DNA from: Desulfocarbo sp964620595
GTDB taxonomy: Bacteria > Desulfobacterota > Desulfarculia > Desulfarculales > Desulfarculaceae
NCBI GenBank assembly: GCA_964620595.1
Contig: CAZUHP010000007.1
Span: 1 to 64,000 of the forward strand
Direction of reading: 5' to 3'
Length of the DNA: 64,000 nt
Made by a program: the position numbers and the translations under genes
In this document: positions 17,344 to 27,275 of the stretch, one piece after another
Position numbering within the stretch: position 1 is the stretch's first letter
Layout of the letters: every line of letters starts with the position of its first letter
The notes under the pieces: generated by a model
The model's input: only the letters and a program-made list of their open reading frames with translations
Told to the model about the DNA's origin: nothing
Databases searched by the model: none

Positions 17344-19407
17344 ATGAGCAGAACCTTCTACATCACCACTCCCATCTACTACGTGAACGCCGAGCCCCAC
17401 CTGGGCCACGCCTACACCACCATCGTGGCCGACGTGGCCGCCCGCTTCCACCGCCTCCTGGGCGTGCCCACCCGCATGCAGACCGGCACCGACGAGCACG
17501 GCGACAAGATCGCCCAGGCCGCGGCCCAGCAGGGCGTGTCGCCCCAGGAATACGCCGACCGGGTGAGCGGCTTGTTCCGCGATACCTGGCCGCCCCTGGA
17601 CATCGCCCATGACAACTTCATCCGCACCACCGACCCGGACCACAAGAAGGTGGTCCAGGCCATCCTGCAAAAGGTCTTTGACGCGGGCGACATCTACTTT
17701 GCCAAGTACGGCGGTCACTACTGCGTGGGCTGCGAGCGCTTCCTCACCGAGCACGAGATGGTTGACGGCAAGTGCCCGGACCACGGCACCGCCCCGGTGT
17801 ACCAGGAAGAGGAGAACTACTTCTTCCGCATGACCGCCTACACCGAGGCCCTGCGGAAATACCTGGAGGACAACCCGGACTTCATCCGGCCCGAGCGCTA
17901 CAAGAACGAGGTTCTGGCCATCCTGGAGCAGGGCCTGGAGGACCTGTGCATCAGCCGGCCCAAGAGCCGCCTGACCTGGGGCATCGAGCTGCCCTTTGAC
18001 CAGAACTTCGTCACCTATGTCTGGTTCGACGCGCTCATCAACTACATCTCCGGCCTGGGCTGGCCCGAGGGCGAGCTGTTCCAGCGGTTCTGGGCCGACC
18101 CGGAAGCCGACCCCCAGCACCTCATAGCCAAGGACATACTAAAGCCCCACGGCATCTACTGGCCCACCATGCTCATGGCCTTGGCCAAGGCCGAGGGCCG
18201 CCCGCCCGACCACTACCTGTACAACCACCTCAACGTGCACGGCTACTGGAAGGTGGGCGAGGGCAAGATGTCCAAGAGCCGGGGCAACGTGGTGCGGCCC
18301 CTGGATCTGGCCGGCATATACGGGGCCGACGCCTTCCGCTACTTCCTCCTGCGCGAGATGACCTTCGGCCTGGACTCGGCCTTTTCCGAGGACCTCCTGG
18401 TGGAGCGCTACAACGCGGATTTGGCCAACAACCTGGGCAACCTGTTCTCCCGGGTGCTGAACATGCTGCACCGCTACCGCAGCGGGGTGGTGCCCGAGCC
18501 CTACCCGGAGATAGAAAACGACTGGCCCGCCCCCGAGGCCGGCGAGGAGGGCCAGGCCCACGGCGCCCTGTTCTACAGCCCCGCGGCCCATCAAGCCCTG
18601 CGCTCCTTTGAGACCGCCCAAGGCTATGCCAAGGAGATGGAGGGCTTTGCCTTCCAGCGGGCCCTGGCCGCGGTGTGGGACCTGATCGACGCGGCCAACA
18701 AGTTCGTGGTGCGCCACGAGCCCTGGAGCCTGGCCAAGGACCAGGGCAGGGCGCGGGAGCTGGACCAGGTGCTCTACCTGCTCTGCCAGCGCCTGGCCGA
18801 CATCGCGGTGATGCTCTGGCCGGTGATGCCCCGGACCGCGGAGAAGATGGCCCGCCTGCTGGGCCTGGCCGAGTTGGCCTCGGAGGAGGGGCGCGGGGGG
18901 CTGCTGGCCCGTATCCAGGGCCAGGAGGACCTGCTCCCCCCCGGCACCCAGACCCAGAAACCCAAGGCCCTCTTCCCCCGGGTGGAGACCGAGAAGGTGC
19001 AGGCCAAGGCGGCCAAGAAGGAGGCCAAGGCCGGCAAGAAGCCGCAGGCCAAGAAGAAGCCTCCCGCCCCGGGGCCGGCCCCGCAGATTACCATCGACGA
19101 GTTCGCCCGGGTGGACCTGAAGCTGGGCAAGGTGGTGGAGGCCCATCCGATCGAGGGCGCGGACAAGCTCCTGCGCCTTCTGGTGGATTTGGGCGAGGCC
19201 GAACCCCGCCAGGTGGTGGCCGGCATCGCCCAGCACTACGCCCCGGCCGAGCTGGTGGGTCGCCAGGTGGTGGTGGTGGCCAACCTGAAGCCGGTGAAGC
19301 TGCGCGGGGTGGAGAGCCGGGGCATGGTGCTGGCCTGCGTGGCCGGGGACCAGGTGCGCCTGGTTTCGCCGGACCGGGAGCTGGGGCCCGGGGCCAAGGT
19401 GCGCTGA
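17344..19407 (+). CDS. metG: methionyl-tRNA synthetase with C-terminal tRNA-binding domain
   Basis: 687 residues. Class I signatures: PHLGHAYT (HIGH) near residue 19 and KMSKS in GEGKMSKSRGN. A zinc knuckle (CVGCE...GKCPDHG) sits in the connective domain. The C-terminus carries an EMAP/Arc1p-like OB-fold (from FARVDLKLGKVVEA) for dimerisation and tRNA binding, joined by a lysine/alanine-rich linker (about 545-580). ATG 17344 lies 66 nt after ricT. A bidirectional hairpin follows. Confidence 0.95.
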   Translation: MSRTFYITTPIYYVNAEPHLGHAYTTIVADVAARFHRLLGVPTRMQTGTDEHGDKIAQAAAQQGVSPQEYADRVSGLFRDTWPPLDIAHDNFIRTTDPDHKKVVQAILQKVFDAGDIYFAKYGGHYCVGCERFLTEHEMVDGKCPDHGTAPVYQEEENYFFRMTAYTEALRKYLEDNPDFIRPERYKNEVLAILEQGLEDLCISRPKSRLTWGIELPFDQNFVTYVWFDALINYISGLGWPEGELFQRFWADPEADPQHLIAKDILKPHGIYWPTMLMALAKAEGRPPDHYLYNHLNVHGYWKVGEGKMSKSRGNVVRPLDLAGIYGADAFRYFLLREMTFGLDSAFSEDLLVERYNADLANNLGNLFSRVLNMLHRYRSGVVPEPYPEIENDWPAPEAGEEGQAHGALFYSPAAHQALRSFETAQGYAKEMEGFAFQRALAAVWDLIDAANKFVVRHEPWSLAKDQGRARELDQVLYLLCQRLADIAVMLWPVMPRTAEKMARLLGLAELASEEGRGGLLARIQGQEDLLPPGTQTQKPKALFPRVETEKVQAKAAKKEAKAGKKPQAKKKPPAPGPAPQITIDEFARVDLKLGKVVEAHPIEGADKLLRLLVDLGEAEPRQVVAGIAQHYAPAELVGRQVVVVANLKPVKLRGVESRGMVLACVAGDQVRLVSPDRELGPGAKVR

Positions 19408-19429
19408 CCCGGCCCCGGCGGCAGATTAT

Positions 19430-19478
19430 GAAACCGCGAGCGGCGGGTCCTGGCTTCAGGACCCGCCGCCTGGTTTCG
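19430..19478. terminator. bidirectional terminator hairpin
   Basis: CGGCGGGTCCTG pairs perfectly with CAGGACCCGCCG around GCTT, extended by outer GAAACC/GGTTTC. It lies between converging metG and the exported-protein gene and could serve both. Confidence 0.75.
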
Positions 19479-19492
19479 CCCGCCTGGGGGCT

Positions 19493-20758
19493 TTATTCGG
19501 AGACAAAGAATTCGTACTGCAAGGTTCCCGAACCGGCCGACACCGCCTGCTCCGCTCCGGCCGCGATGCCGCTGGTCAGGGTGACCGTGCCCGTACCGTT
19601 CCAGTCCGTGCCCGATGACTCGATCAGGTCCAGCCGCCAACACCCCGGATCCTCGCCGGCAGTGGTTACGCTGATTATCCCTCCCGCCCCCGGCGTGCAA
19701 GGATTGCAAGTGCCCCCCGGCGAATAGAGCTCGGCGTCGTTGTAACCAGGCGTGGGATTGACATCGACCTGGAGTTGGTCGATGGTGTTGGCCACGTAGA
19801 TGGAATAGCTGCTTGTGGTTCCCCCGGGCACCGAGAAGTTCCAGGTGTCCGGCGGAAGCTCCACCGGGGTTCCGTTGGTGTTGCAGTAGTAGTCCACCCG
19901 GAGGTCTCCCACGCTGCCGTCGGCCCCGGACCAGGCCAGGATGTTGTGGATCCCGCTGGAGGGCCCGTCCGTGGTGGTGGAGTTCCAGCCGGTGGAGGCG
20001 GCCGTGAAATTGTAGTGGTTGTCCCCGTTGCAGTCCGGCAGGGTTTCCGACTTGCCGCACACCGTGAACGAGCCCGAGGTCAGGTTTAGCCCCACCCTTA
20101 GCTTGGACAGGCCCGAAGGCAGGTTCAGGGCGAAGTAGGTGCCGTCGCCGTTCACCAGGGTGCCGGTGCCGGCATCGGTGGCCTGGTAGGTGATTCGCCG
20201 GTTGTAGTAGCGGGTGTAGCTCCAACTGAACCGCACGAACTTGGGGGTGTAGTCCCCGAACATGCAGCAGAAGCAACCGGCGTGCAGGTCCCCGGGATCG
20301 GACCAGGCCGCGTCTGCGTGCCGCCCGGAAGCCCAGTCGCTGTCCGGGTGGGCGTACCAGGTGGGGTAGGCCGAGGTGGGGATGTTCTCGGTGTATACGG
20401 TATTGTCACTGCTGTCCACGAAGATCAGGCTGAAGCCGGTGTAGTGGATGTCCATGGGCTGGGCCACCCCGGCGCTGAACGAGTTGTTCTGCAGGCCCAC
20501 CCCCGGCCCCCAGGAGGTCACGCCGCTCCCCCAGCAGTCGGTGGGCGTGTTGGCCGGGGTGCGGGGATGGGTGGACTTTATGGTCAGGTAGGGGGTGCTG
20601 GTGCCGGCGTTCCAGACATTGGTGAAGTTGGCGGGAAAGGTGCCGGCCATGCAATCGAAGCCGGCCGAGGCCGGCGCCGTGGGGCTGGCCAGCGCCAGCA
20701 GCGCCAGGGCTGCGGCGAGGCACAACGCCCGGACCAGGGGATGCGCTAGGCGAGGCAT
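19493..20758 (-). CDS. exported protein of unknown function
   Basis: 421 residues. A clear signal peptide (residues 1-32, ending near ASA-G). The mature protein is Ser/Thr/Gly/Asn-rich and acidic, with beta-strand-like alternation and several cysteines (FDCMAG, TDCWGSG, GCFCCMFGD, CNPC), typical of a disulphide-stabilised secreted beta-protein. No PEP-CTERM tail or LPXTG. The C-terminal 110 residues resemble a pre-peptidase-C-like beta-sandwich (DTWNFSVPGG..SSYSIYVAN), a tentative reading. Base composition is lower in G+C than its neighbours and third positions are more mixed, so it may be accessory. It has its own upstream region of 225 bp, containing a G-tract array. Confidence 0.65.
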   Translation of the reverse strand: MPRLAHPLVRALCLAAALALLALASPTAPASAGFDCMAGTFPANFTNVWNAGTSTPYLTIKSTHPRTPANTPTDCWGSGVTSWGPGVGLQNNSFSAGVAQPMDIHYTGFSLIFVDSSDNTVYTENIPTSAYPTWYAHPDSDWASGRHADAAWSDPGDLHAGCFCCMFGDYTPKFVRFSWSYTRYYNRRITYQATDAGTGTLVNGDGTYFALNLPSGLSKLRVGLNLTSGSFTVCGKSETLPDCNGDNHYNFTAASTGWNSTTTDGPSSGIHNILAWSGADGSVGDLRVDYYCNTNGTPVELPPDTWNFSVPGGTTSSYSIYVANTIDQLQVDVNPTPGYNDAELYSPGGTCNPCTPGAGGIISVTTAGEDPGCWRLDLIESSGTDWNGTGTVTLTSGIAAGAEQAVSAGSGTLQYEFFVSE

Positions 20759-20860
20759 GGGTACTCCTTGCTCCTGGAGGCGACACCAAAGAAAGAGGTG
20801 GGCAGGCTCCAGCTAACTATATTAAGAGCACAGGAAGCAGGGCAAGCCAAAAAACATTAC

Positions 20861-20955
20861 CGTCACCCCCGCCCCCCGTCGCCCGCCCCCCGTCGCGTCC
20901 CGTCGCCTCCGCCCCCCCGTCGCCCGCCCCCCGTCGCCCCCCCGTCGCCCCCCCG
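20861..20955. repeat. intergenic G-tract/CGAC array (minus orientation)
   Basis: Eight or so GTCGCC units with C5-C7 runs, some shortened (GTCGCGTCCCGTCGCC). It lies between the stop of the diguanylate cyclase (20984) and the start of the exported protein (20758), both minus-strand, so it would be transcribed as G-rich RNA. Confidence 0.9.
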
Positions 20956-20983
20956 CGCTTGGCCGGCGGGGACGCTCCCGGAC

Positions 20984-22924
20984 CTACAGGGTGCCCCAGG
21001 TTTCCTGGTCCTCGTCCGGGTGATAGGCGAAGACCTGGTTGCGGCCGCGGCGCTTGGACACATAGAGGGCGCTGTCGGCCCGCCGGATCATCTCCTCGCG
21101 GGTGAGTTCCTGGCCCGGCTCCTGGGTGGCCAGGCCCAGGCTCACGGTCACCGCTATTTCCTTGTCATCCACCCGGATGGGGTTCTCCGCCATCTGCAGG
21201 CGGATCTTCTCGGCCACGCCCCAGGCGCAGTCCTCGCCGCAGCGGGGGATGACCACCGCGAACTCCTCGCCTCCGATGCGCGCGCATATGTCGCCGCGCC
21301 GGGTGCAGGCCCGCAGCACCGCGCCCAGTTCGGCCAGCACCACGTCGCCGGCCGGGTGGCCGTAGGTGTCGTTTATCTTCTTGAAGTGGTCCACGTCGAT
21401 CAGGGCCAGGGACACGGCGTAGCCCAGGCGCGCGCCCAGGCCCAGCTCCTGCTCCAGGGCGTCGCGGAAATGGCGCAGGGTGAAAAGCTCGGTGAGCGCG
21501 TCGGTGCTGGCCAGGTGCCTGAGGCGCAGGGAGTTGAGCGCCACCGTGATCTGGCTGTCGGCGATGGACAGCACCTTCTCGTCGTCGGCGTTGAAGTCCT
21601 TGGCGCCCGCCTCGCGGGCCAGGCCCCACAGGCCCACCACCCGCTCCTGGGTGCGCAGTACCCGCACCAGGGTGGGGCCGTTGGCGCCGGGCAACATGGG
21701 GCCGCCTTCAGGACTCCCCTGGGCCGGGGGGCGGAAGGTGGTCTTGGGCAACTCGAGCAGGAAATCGAGCGGCATGCCCGGCAGGCGCTGCCACAGGCTG
21801 CGGGCATGCTCCGGCAGGTTGTAGTCGCCGGCCAGGCTCAGCTCCTCGCGCTCGTCGTTGTAGAGGAACAGGAACCCCGAGTCCGCCTCCAGCACCCGGG
21901 CCACCACGGCCAGCATCTCGTCCACGCCCTGGCGGGGGTCGTCGCCGCTGTTCAGGATGCGGGTCATCTCGCTGGCCACGGTGAGTTCCCGCACCCTGCG
22001 CTCCAGCTGGCGGTTGCGCTGTTCCAGCTCGGAGTAGAGCCAGGAGTTGTAGATCAGGGTGCCGACCACCGAGGCCAGGGTGTCCAACAGCGCCAGGTCG
22101 CTTATGCCCAGCAGGCGCTCGGTGTTTTCGCCGAAGTCGGCGGTGAGCACCCCCAGCAGCTCCTGGTCGCTGAACAGGGGCACCAGGGCTATCTCCCGGG
22201 TGGGTGCCATGAGTTCCCGGGCCTGGGGCGGTAGGAACTCGCTCTGCCCCACCTCCACCGGGGTGGCCATGCCCAGGGACAGGGCCTCGAACTCCGGCGA
22301 CTCCGGCACCAGACGGGGAGGGGTGTCCTGGAGGGTTTCCCGCAAGAGTTCGGCCACCCCCGGGCTGGCCTGGGGCCAGCTCAGCGAGCGCAGCTCCATC
22401 TGCCCCCCCCGGCGCAGAAAGAGCATGCTCCGCTGAAAGCCGAAATGCTCCACCACTTCCGCGGTGAGCCGGTCGTAGATGCCCTCGGCCCCGCCGGCCA
22501 GGCGGAAGGTGCCGATCACATGCAGCACCTGGGTGAGCCGTTCGGCGGTGTAGCAGTGGTAGCCGGCCAGGGGCCCGGCCCAACCCAGCACCTCCGCCAC
22601 CCCGGCCAGCACCAGGGGCGGCACCTGGAGGTGGCGCAGCCCGTGGAGGCTCTCCACCAGCACCGGCTCCTCCCGCTCCGGGGCCAGCTCCAGGATCACC
22701 GAGGTGGGGCCCAGCACCGCGAGCTGGTCGCGCCGCTTTTGGTCCAGGGGCGGGCACACCAGCACCCCCCCGCCGTTGTCGCGCAGCCCCTCCAGGGAAC
22801 CGCGCCCGTCGGGCAATACCTCCACCGCCAGGCCCCGGCGTTCCAGGGATTCCAGCAGCTCGGGGTACTCCGGGCCCCAGACATAAAGGGAGCGTCTTTC
22901 CCTGTTGACGGTTTGCTCGGTCAT
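20984..22924 (-). CDS. GAF-domain diguanylate cyclase
   Basis: 646 residues. The N-terminal 140 or so residues form a degenerate receiver-like alpha/beta unit (RRSLYVWGPEYPELLESLE). Two GAF-like sensory domains follow (about 165-340 and 350-470), then a C-terminal GGDEF domain. Catalytic features: DVDHFKKINDTYGH and the active loop GGEEF. An RRGD inhibitory I-site lies five residues upstream, implying c-di-GMP product inhibition. Cytoplasmic; no membrane segments. ATG 22924 was chosen because the longer frame enters the divergent neighbour; the ribosome site (GAGAGA) is weak. It is divergent from the kinase operon. Confidence 0.85.
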   Translation of the reverse strand: MTEQTVNRERRSLYVWGPEYPELLESLERRGLAVEVLPDGRGSLEGLRDNGGGVLVCPPLDQKRRDQLAVLGPTSVILELAPEREEPVLVESLHGLRHLQVPPLVLAGVAEVLGWAGPLAGYHCYTAERLTQVLHVIGTFRLAGGAEGIYDRLTAEVVEHFGFQRSMLFLRRGGQMELRSLSWPQASPGVAELLRETLQDTPPRLVPESPEFEALSLGMATPVEVGQSEFLPPQARELMAPTREIALVPLFSDQELLGVLTADFGENTERLLGISDLALLDTLASVVGTLIYNSWLYSELEQRNRQLERRVRELTVASEMTRILNSGDDPRQGVDEMLAVVARVLEADSGFLFLYNDEREELSLAGDYNLPEHARSLWQRLPGMPLDFLLELPKTTFRPPAQGSPEGGPMLPGANGPTLVRVLRTQERVVGLWGLAREAGAKDFNADDEKVLSIADSQITVALNSLRLRHLASTDALTELFTLRHFRDALEQELGLGARLGYAVSLALIDVDHFKKINDTYGHPAGDVVLAELGAVLRACTRRGDICARIGGEEFAVVIPRCGEDCAWGVAEKIRLQMAENPIRVDDKEIAVTVSLGLATQEPGQELTREEMIRRADSALYVSKRRGRNQVFAYHPDEDQETWGTL

Positions 22925-23015
22925 TCTCTCGGCTTGAACCAGGCTGAGCGCTCGGCTACCATGAAGCAGGAACAGACTATAGACTATCTCATAACTTGCG
23001 AAAGGGAAAGTCTGA

Positions 23016-23156
23016 ATGCCCGCCACCTTGCAAGACATGCCCCCCTGGCTCATAAAGCTGGCCGCCATCGGCCTGGGGCTGTTGGTGGTGGCGCTGTTGG
23101 GGCTGGTGTTCTTCCGGCTCTTCCACAAGCTCACCAACCGCATGCCCCTGGACTAG
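23016..23156 (+). CDS. 46-residue membrane peptide upstream of the histidine kinase
   Basis: The ATG at 23016 opens a 46-codon frame ending TAG at 23154-23156. The translation has a short amphipathic start (MPATLQDMPPWLIK), one strong transmembrane helix (LAAIGLGLLVVALLGLVFF) and a basic end (RLFHKLTNRMPLD). GAAAGGGAAAG precedes the start, and the kinase GTG begins 9 nt after its stop. Third positions are G/C-rich as in real genes here. No family is recognised; a small partner of the kinase is inference. Confidence 0.6.
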   Translation: MPATLQDMPPWLIKLAAIGLGLLVVALLGLVFFRLFHKLTNRMPLD

Positions 23157-23165
23157 GGACGCGAC

Positions 23166-24956
23166 GTGGCCCCCACCCGACACCAGGACCTGAGCCGCGA
23201 CGAGCTTCTGACCCTGGTGCGCGAGCAGGAAGCCGCGCTTTCCACCTACAAAGAGACCCTGGGCCGCATCTACCAGGAGTTCGACGCCAAGATCGAGGAG
23301 CTTTCCCTCATCCGCCGGGTGTCGGACGTGCTGCGCCAGTCCGAGGACCTGGGCAGCCTGGCCCTGGGCCTGGTGGAGGTGGTGATCAGCGAGCTGCCCG
23401 CGGATTTCGTGTGCCTCATGCTGGCCGACCCGGAGATGACCCGGCTGGAGCCGGTGGCCCAGATGAGCCGCGAGGGGGAGGCGCCCCCGCCCACCGGCAG
23501 CGTGCCCCTGGACCGGGGCGAGCTGGGCCAGGCCCTGGGCGCGGGCCGCATACTCCTGATCCCCGATTTGGCCCGGGAGCCCATAGAGCCCTGGCCCGCC
23601 GGCCTGCCCCTGGCCTCGCGGGCCTTCATGGCCCTGCCCCTGGTGGCGCGCCAGCAGATACTGGGCGCCATGATCCTCACCAGCGCCGCCCCCCGCGCCT
23701 TTGGCGAGGAGCACACCCGCACCCTCACCATCCTCTGCGACCACGCGGCCGCGGCCCTGGCCAACGTGCGGCTCATCGACCAGTTGGGCGAGATCAACGA
23801 GCGCCTGCTGGCCAGCGAGCTGGAGGCCCACCAGGCCCGCGAGTACCTCCAGCGCCTCCTGGACACGGCCAACGACCTCATCCTCATCGCCGGCGAGAAC
23901 GGAAGCATCAACTACGCCAACCAGGCCGCCGCCGACCTGGGCCTGGGGTTGGAGGAGCTTGCCGGCCGCCCCCTGGCCGGCATCTTTTCCGACCAGGCCC
24001 GGGCCGAGGCGCTCCTCACCTCGGGCCAGCGGCGGGAGGAGGAGCTGGACCTGAACCTGCCCCAGGGCGGCACCCGGCTCATGCTGGTGAGCGTCACCCC
24101 CCTGCCCGACTCGGGCGAGGTGCTGGCCATCCTGCGCGACATCACCCACCGCCGCGCCCTGGAGCGCCAGCTCATGCACGCCGAGAAGCTGGCCAGCGTG
24201 GGCATCCTGGCCGCGGGCGTGGCCCACGAGATCGGCAACCCCCTCTCGGCCATAAGCGGCTATGCCCAGCTCCTCACCAAGGACGACGTGACCCCCGAGG
24301 AGCGGCGGGAGTTCGGCGGCGCCATCTTCGACTTGGCCCAGCGCATAGACAAGATCATCCGCGACCTGTTGGATTATTCCCGGCCCAGCCCCTTCCAGGG
24401 CCAGCTCACCGAGGTGAACCAGGCGGTGGAGGCGGTGCTCAACATGTTCTTCACCTCCAAGCGCCTCAGCGCCTACCACCTCACCATCAACCGCGACCTG
24501 GCCCGTGACCTGCCCCGGGTGCGCCTGGACCGCGACCAGCTCCAGCAGGTGGTGCTCAACATGGTCATGAACGCGGCCCAGGCCATGGAAGGCGACGGGG
24601 GGGCGACGGGGGGGACGACGGGGGGCGCGACGGGGGGGGCGACGGGGGGGGCGGGGGCGACAGGGGGCACCCTCACCATCACCAGCCGCCGGCAAGGGGA
24701 CTGGGTGACCCTCACCTTTGCCGATACCGGCCCGGGCATAGCCAGGGAGAACCTGCCCAACCTGTTCGACCCCTTCTTCACCACCAAGCCGCCGGGCCAG
24801 GGCACCGGCCTGGGGCTCTCCATTTGTGATAGGATCATCAGCCAGGCCGGCGGCAGGATCGAGGTGGCCTCCCAACTGGGCAAGGGCACTACCTTCACCG
24901 TCTGGCTGCCGGGAGGAGAGAAGCACTTTGGCGAGGAGATGAATAATGAAGTTTAA
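23166..24956 (+). CDS. GAF-PAS sensor histidine kinase
   Basis: 596 residues, GTG start. An N-terminal coiled coil (about 10-50), GAF (55-200), PAS (228-325), HisKA with AGVAHEIGNPL (H354 the phospho-acceptor), then a HATPase. The N-box region is VLNMVMNAAQAM, G1 is DTGPG and G2 is GTGLGL. No transmembrane segment, so it is a soluble NtrB-like sensor. Residues 476-501, between the N-box helix and the next strand, are a GGAT/GGTT repeat made by the G-tract array. That is normally a loop of a few residues. The cognate regulator is almost certainly the NtrC-type gene at 25539, from which it is split by a decayed gene. Confidence 0.88.
   Translation: MAPTRHQDLSRDELLTLVREQEAALSTYKETLGRIYQEFDAKIEELSLIRRVSDVLRQSEDLGSLALGLVEVVISELPADFVCLMLADPEMTRLEPVAQMSREGEAPPPTGSVPLDRGELGQALGAGRILLIPDLAREPIEPWPAGLPLASRAFMALPLVARQQILGAMILTSAAPRAFGEEHTRTLTILCDHAAAALANVRLIDQLGEINERLLASELEAHQAREYLQRLLDTANDLILIAGENGSINYANQAAADLGLGLEELAGRPLAGIFSDQARAEALLTSGQRREEELDLNLPQGGTRLMLVSVTPLPDSGEVLAILRDITHRRALERQLMHAEKLASVGILAAGVAHEIGNPLSAISGYAQLLTKDDVTPEERREFGGAIFDLAQRIDKIIRDLLDYSRPSPFQGQLTEVNQAVEAVLNMFFTSKRLSAYHLTINRDLARDLPRVRLDRDQLQQVVLNMVMNAAQAMEGDGGATGGTTGGATGGATGGAGATGGTLTITSRRQGDWVTLTFADTGPGIARENLPNLFDPFFTTKPPGQGTGLGLSICDRIISQAGGRIEVASQLGKGTTFTVWLPGGEKHFGEEMNNEV
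24591..24669 (+). repeat. G-tract/CGAC repeat inside the histidine kinase
   Basis: Six or so units of G(6-8)-(C/A)GAC, keeping a 12-nt period, translated GGAT-GGTT-GGAT-GGAT-GGAG-ATGG. Substitutions (ACGACG, GCGCGACG) are frame-neutral. Confidence 0.92.
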
Positions 24957-24960
24957 CTAG

Positions 24961-25505
24961 GGGCTTGCGTTAAATATCATTGCCCCTATAGCCTCGGCAG
25001 GAATAATGTTTTGGCTTGATCGGATTTTTGGAAGGCGTCCAAGATCAATTTATTCTGTGCTAAATGCGTCTCAGTTCAGGATTCAAAATGATGGGGAACA
25101 ATTGATAAATACCCACAGCATTGTTCTTGGAAATATAGGAAAGAAACCAGCCACAAACATTAGGGTTATCATTTTTATTTATCTAAAAATTATGAGATTG
25201 ATCCACCGGCTCCTCATAGAGTTGAGGAATTGCCTGATAACGGATCAGATATTGTTATTACGCAACTAGTACCGGGAGAATAAGTTACGATATCTTATCT
25301 CTATTTTCCTCCAATTACCTGGGACCGAGCAGATGGCCGCACAAGGTTTGATGGCGGTTTGGCTAAAATTATTAGTGTGTTGCCATCTCCACAGTATCCA
25401 CGGTGGCTCAACAGATTAATCGTTATTTTCCTCCTATGGGGATTAGTTTCAATGTGTTATGTGCTTGCCCAGCTAGCAATCTATTTTTATGGCTTGCCGG
25501 GTTAG
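24961..25505 (+). pseudogene. decayed A+T-rich gene for a small membrane protein
   Basis: This stretch is about 40% G+C in a 70% G+C region. Frame 1 reads from just after the kinase stop through a hydrophobic segment (LNIIAPIASAGIMFW) and a soluble part to NIRVIIF. At T5 near 25172 the sense jumps by -1, continuing YLSKNYEIDPPAPHRVEELP, and meets an in-frame TAA at 25281. The same frame then continues VTISYLYFPPITWDRADGR and ends with a second transmembrane helix (IVIFLLWGLVSMCYVLAQL) before TAG 25503. The 5' end appears cut off. No family is recognised. Composition marks it as acquired DNA lying between a kinase and its regulator. Confidence 0.75.
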
Positions 25506-25538
25506 GATAAACAGTTATATTTACTTTATAATATTTGA

Positions 25539-26945
<1,407 letters not shown>

Positions 26946-27119
26946 GGCCCCCGGCCCGGCGCGGGATGCGCTCCCAGGTGTGAAGCAGAAGGTGGCTGCG
27001 TGTGCAGGCTGGTTCACAGTAGAGCCAAGTATCTGATACAAAAGCTCATGTAACCTGCCAGCCAGGGCCAGGGAAGGCCCGGGGCCAAGGGCGGAGCGGC
27101 TGAATCCGGCTCAGAAGGT

Positions 27120-27208
27120 GTGAAGCCAACTTCACGAAGGGCCAAGGGCCCTCCAGGGAGCCGCCCCCCCCAAAGCCAGTATAAACGGTCGCTTATAATC
27201 AACGACCG
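27120..27208. promoter_or_regulatory. two inverted repeats and a -10 upstream of the J-domain gene
   Basis: GTGAAG (27120-27125) and CTTCAC (27130-27135) form one perfect inverted repeat. CGGTCG (27186-27191) and CGACCG (27203-27208) form another that encloses a consensus TATAAT at 27194-27199. The second looks like an operator over the -10; no convincing -35 is seen. The rest of the 330-bp gap (26946-27275) holds no gene. It is not the CIRCE sequence. Confidence 0.5.
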
Positions 27209-27275
27209 CTCCTGGCACCGGCCTTGCACCCTGGATGGTCGCGACCAACCTGATTATGCAGGAAGGGAGTTGACC

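Noticed and set aside
25160..25200. Programmed -1 frameshift in the A+T-rich gene
   Set aside because: The sequence is not a proper X XXY YYZ heptamer in frame, and an in-frame stop follows, so decay is simpler.
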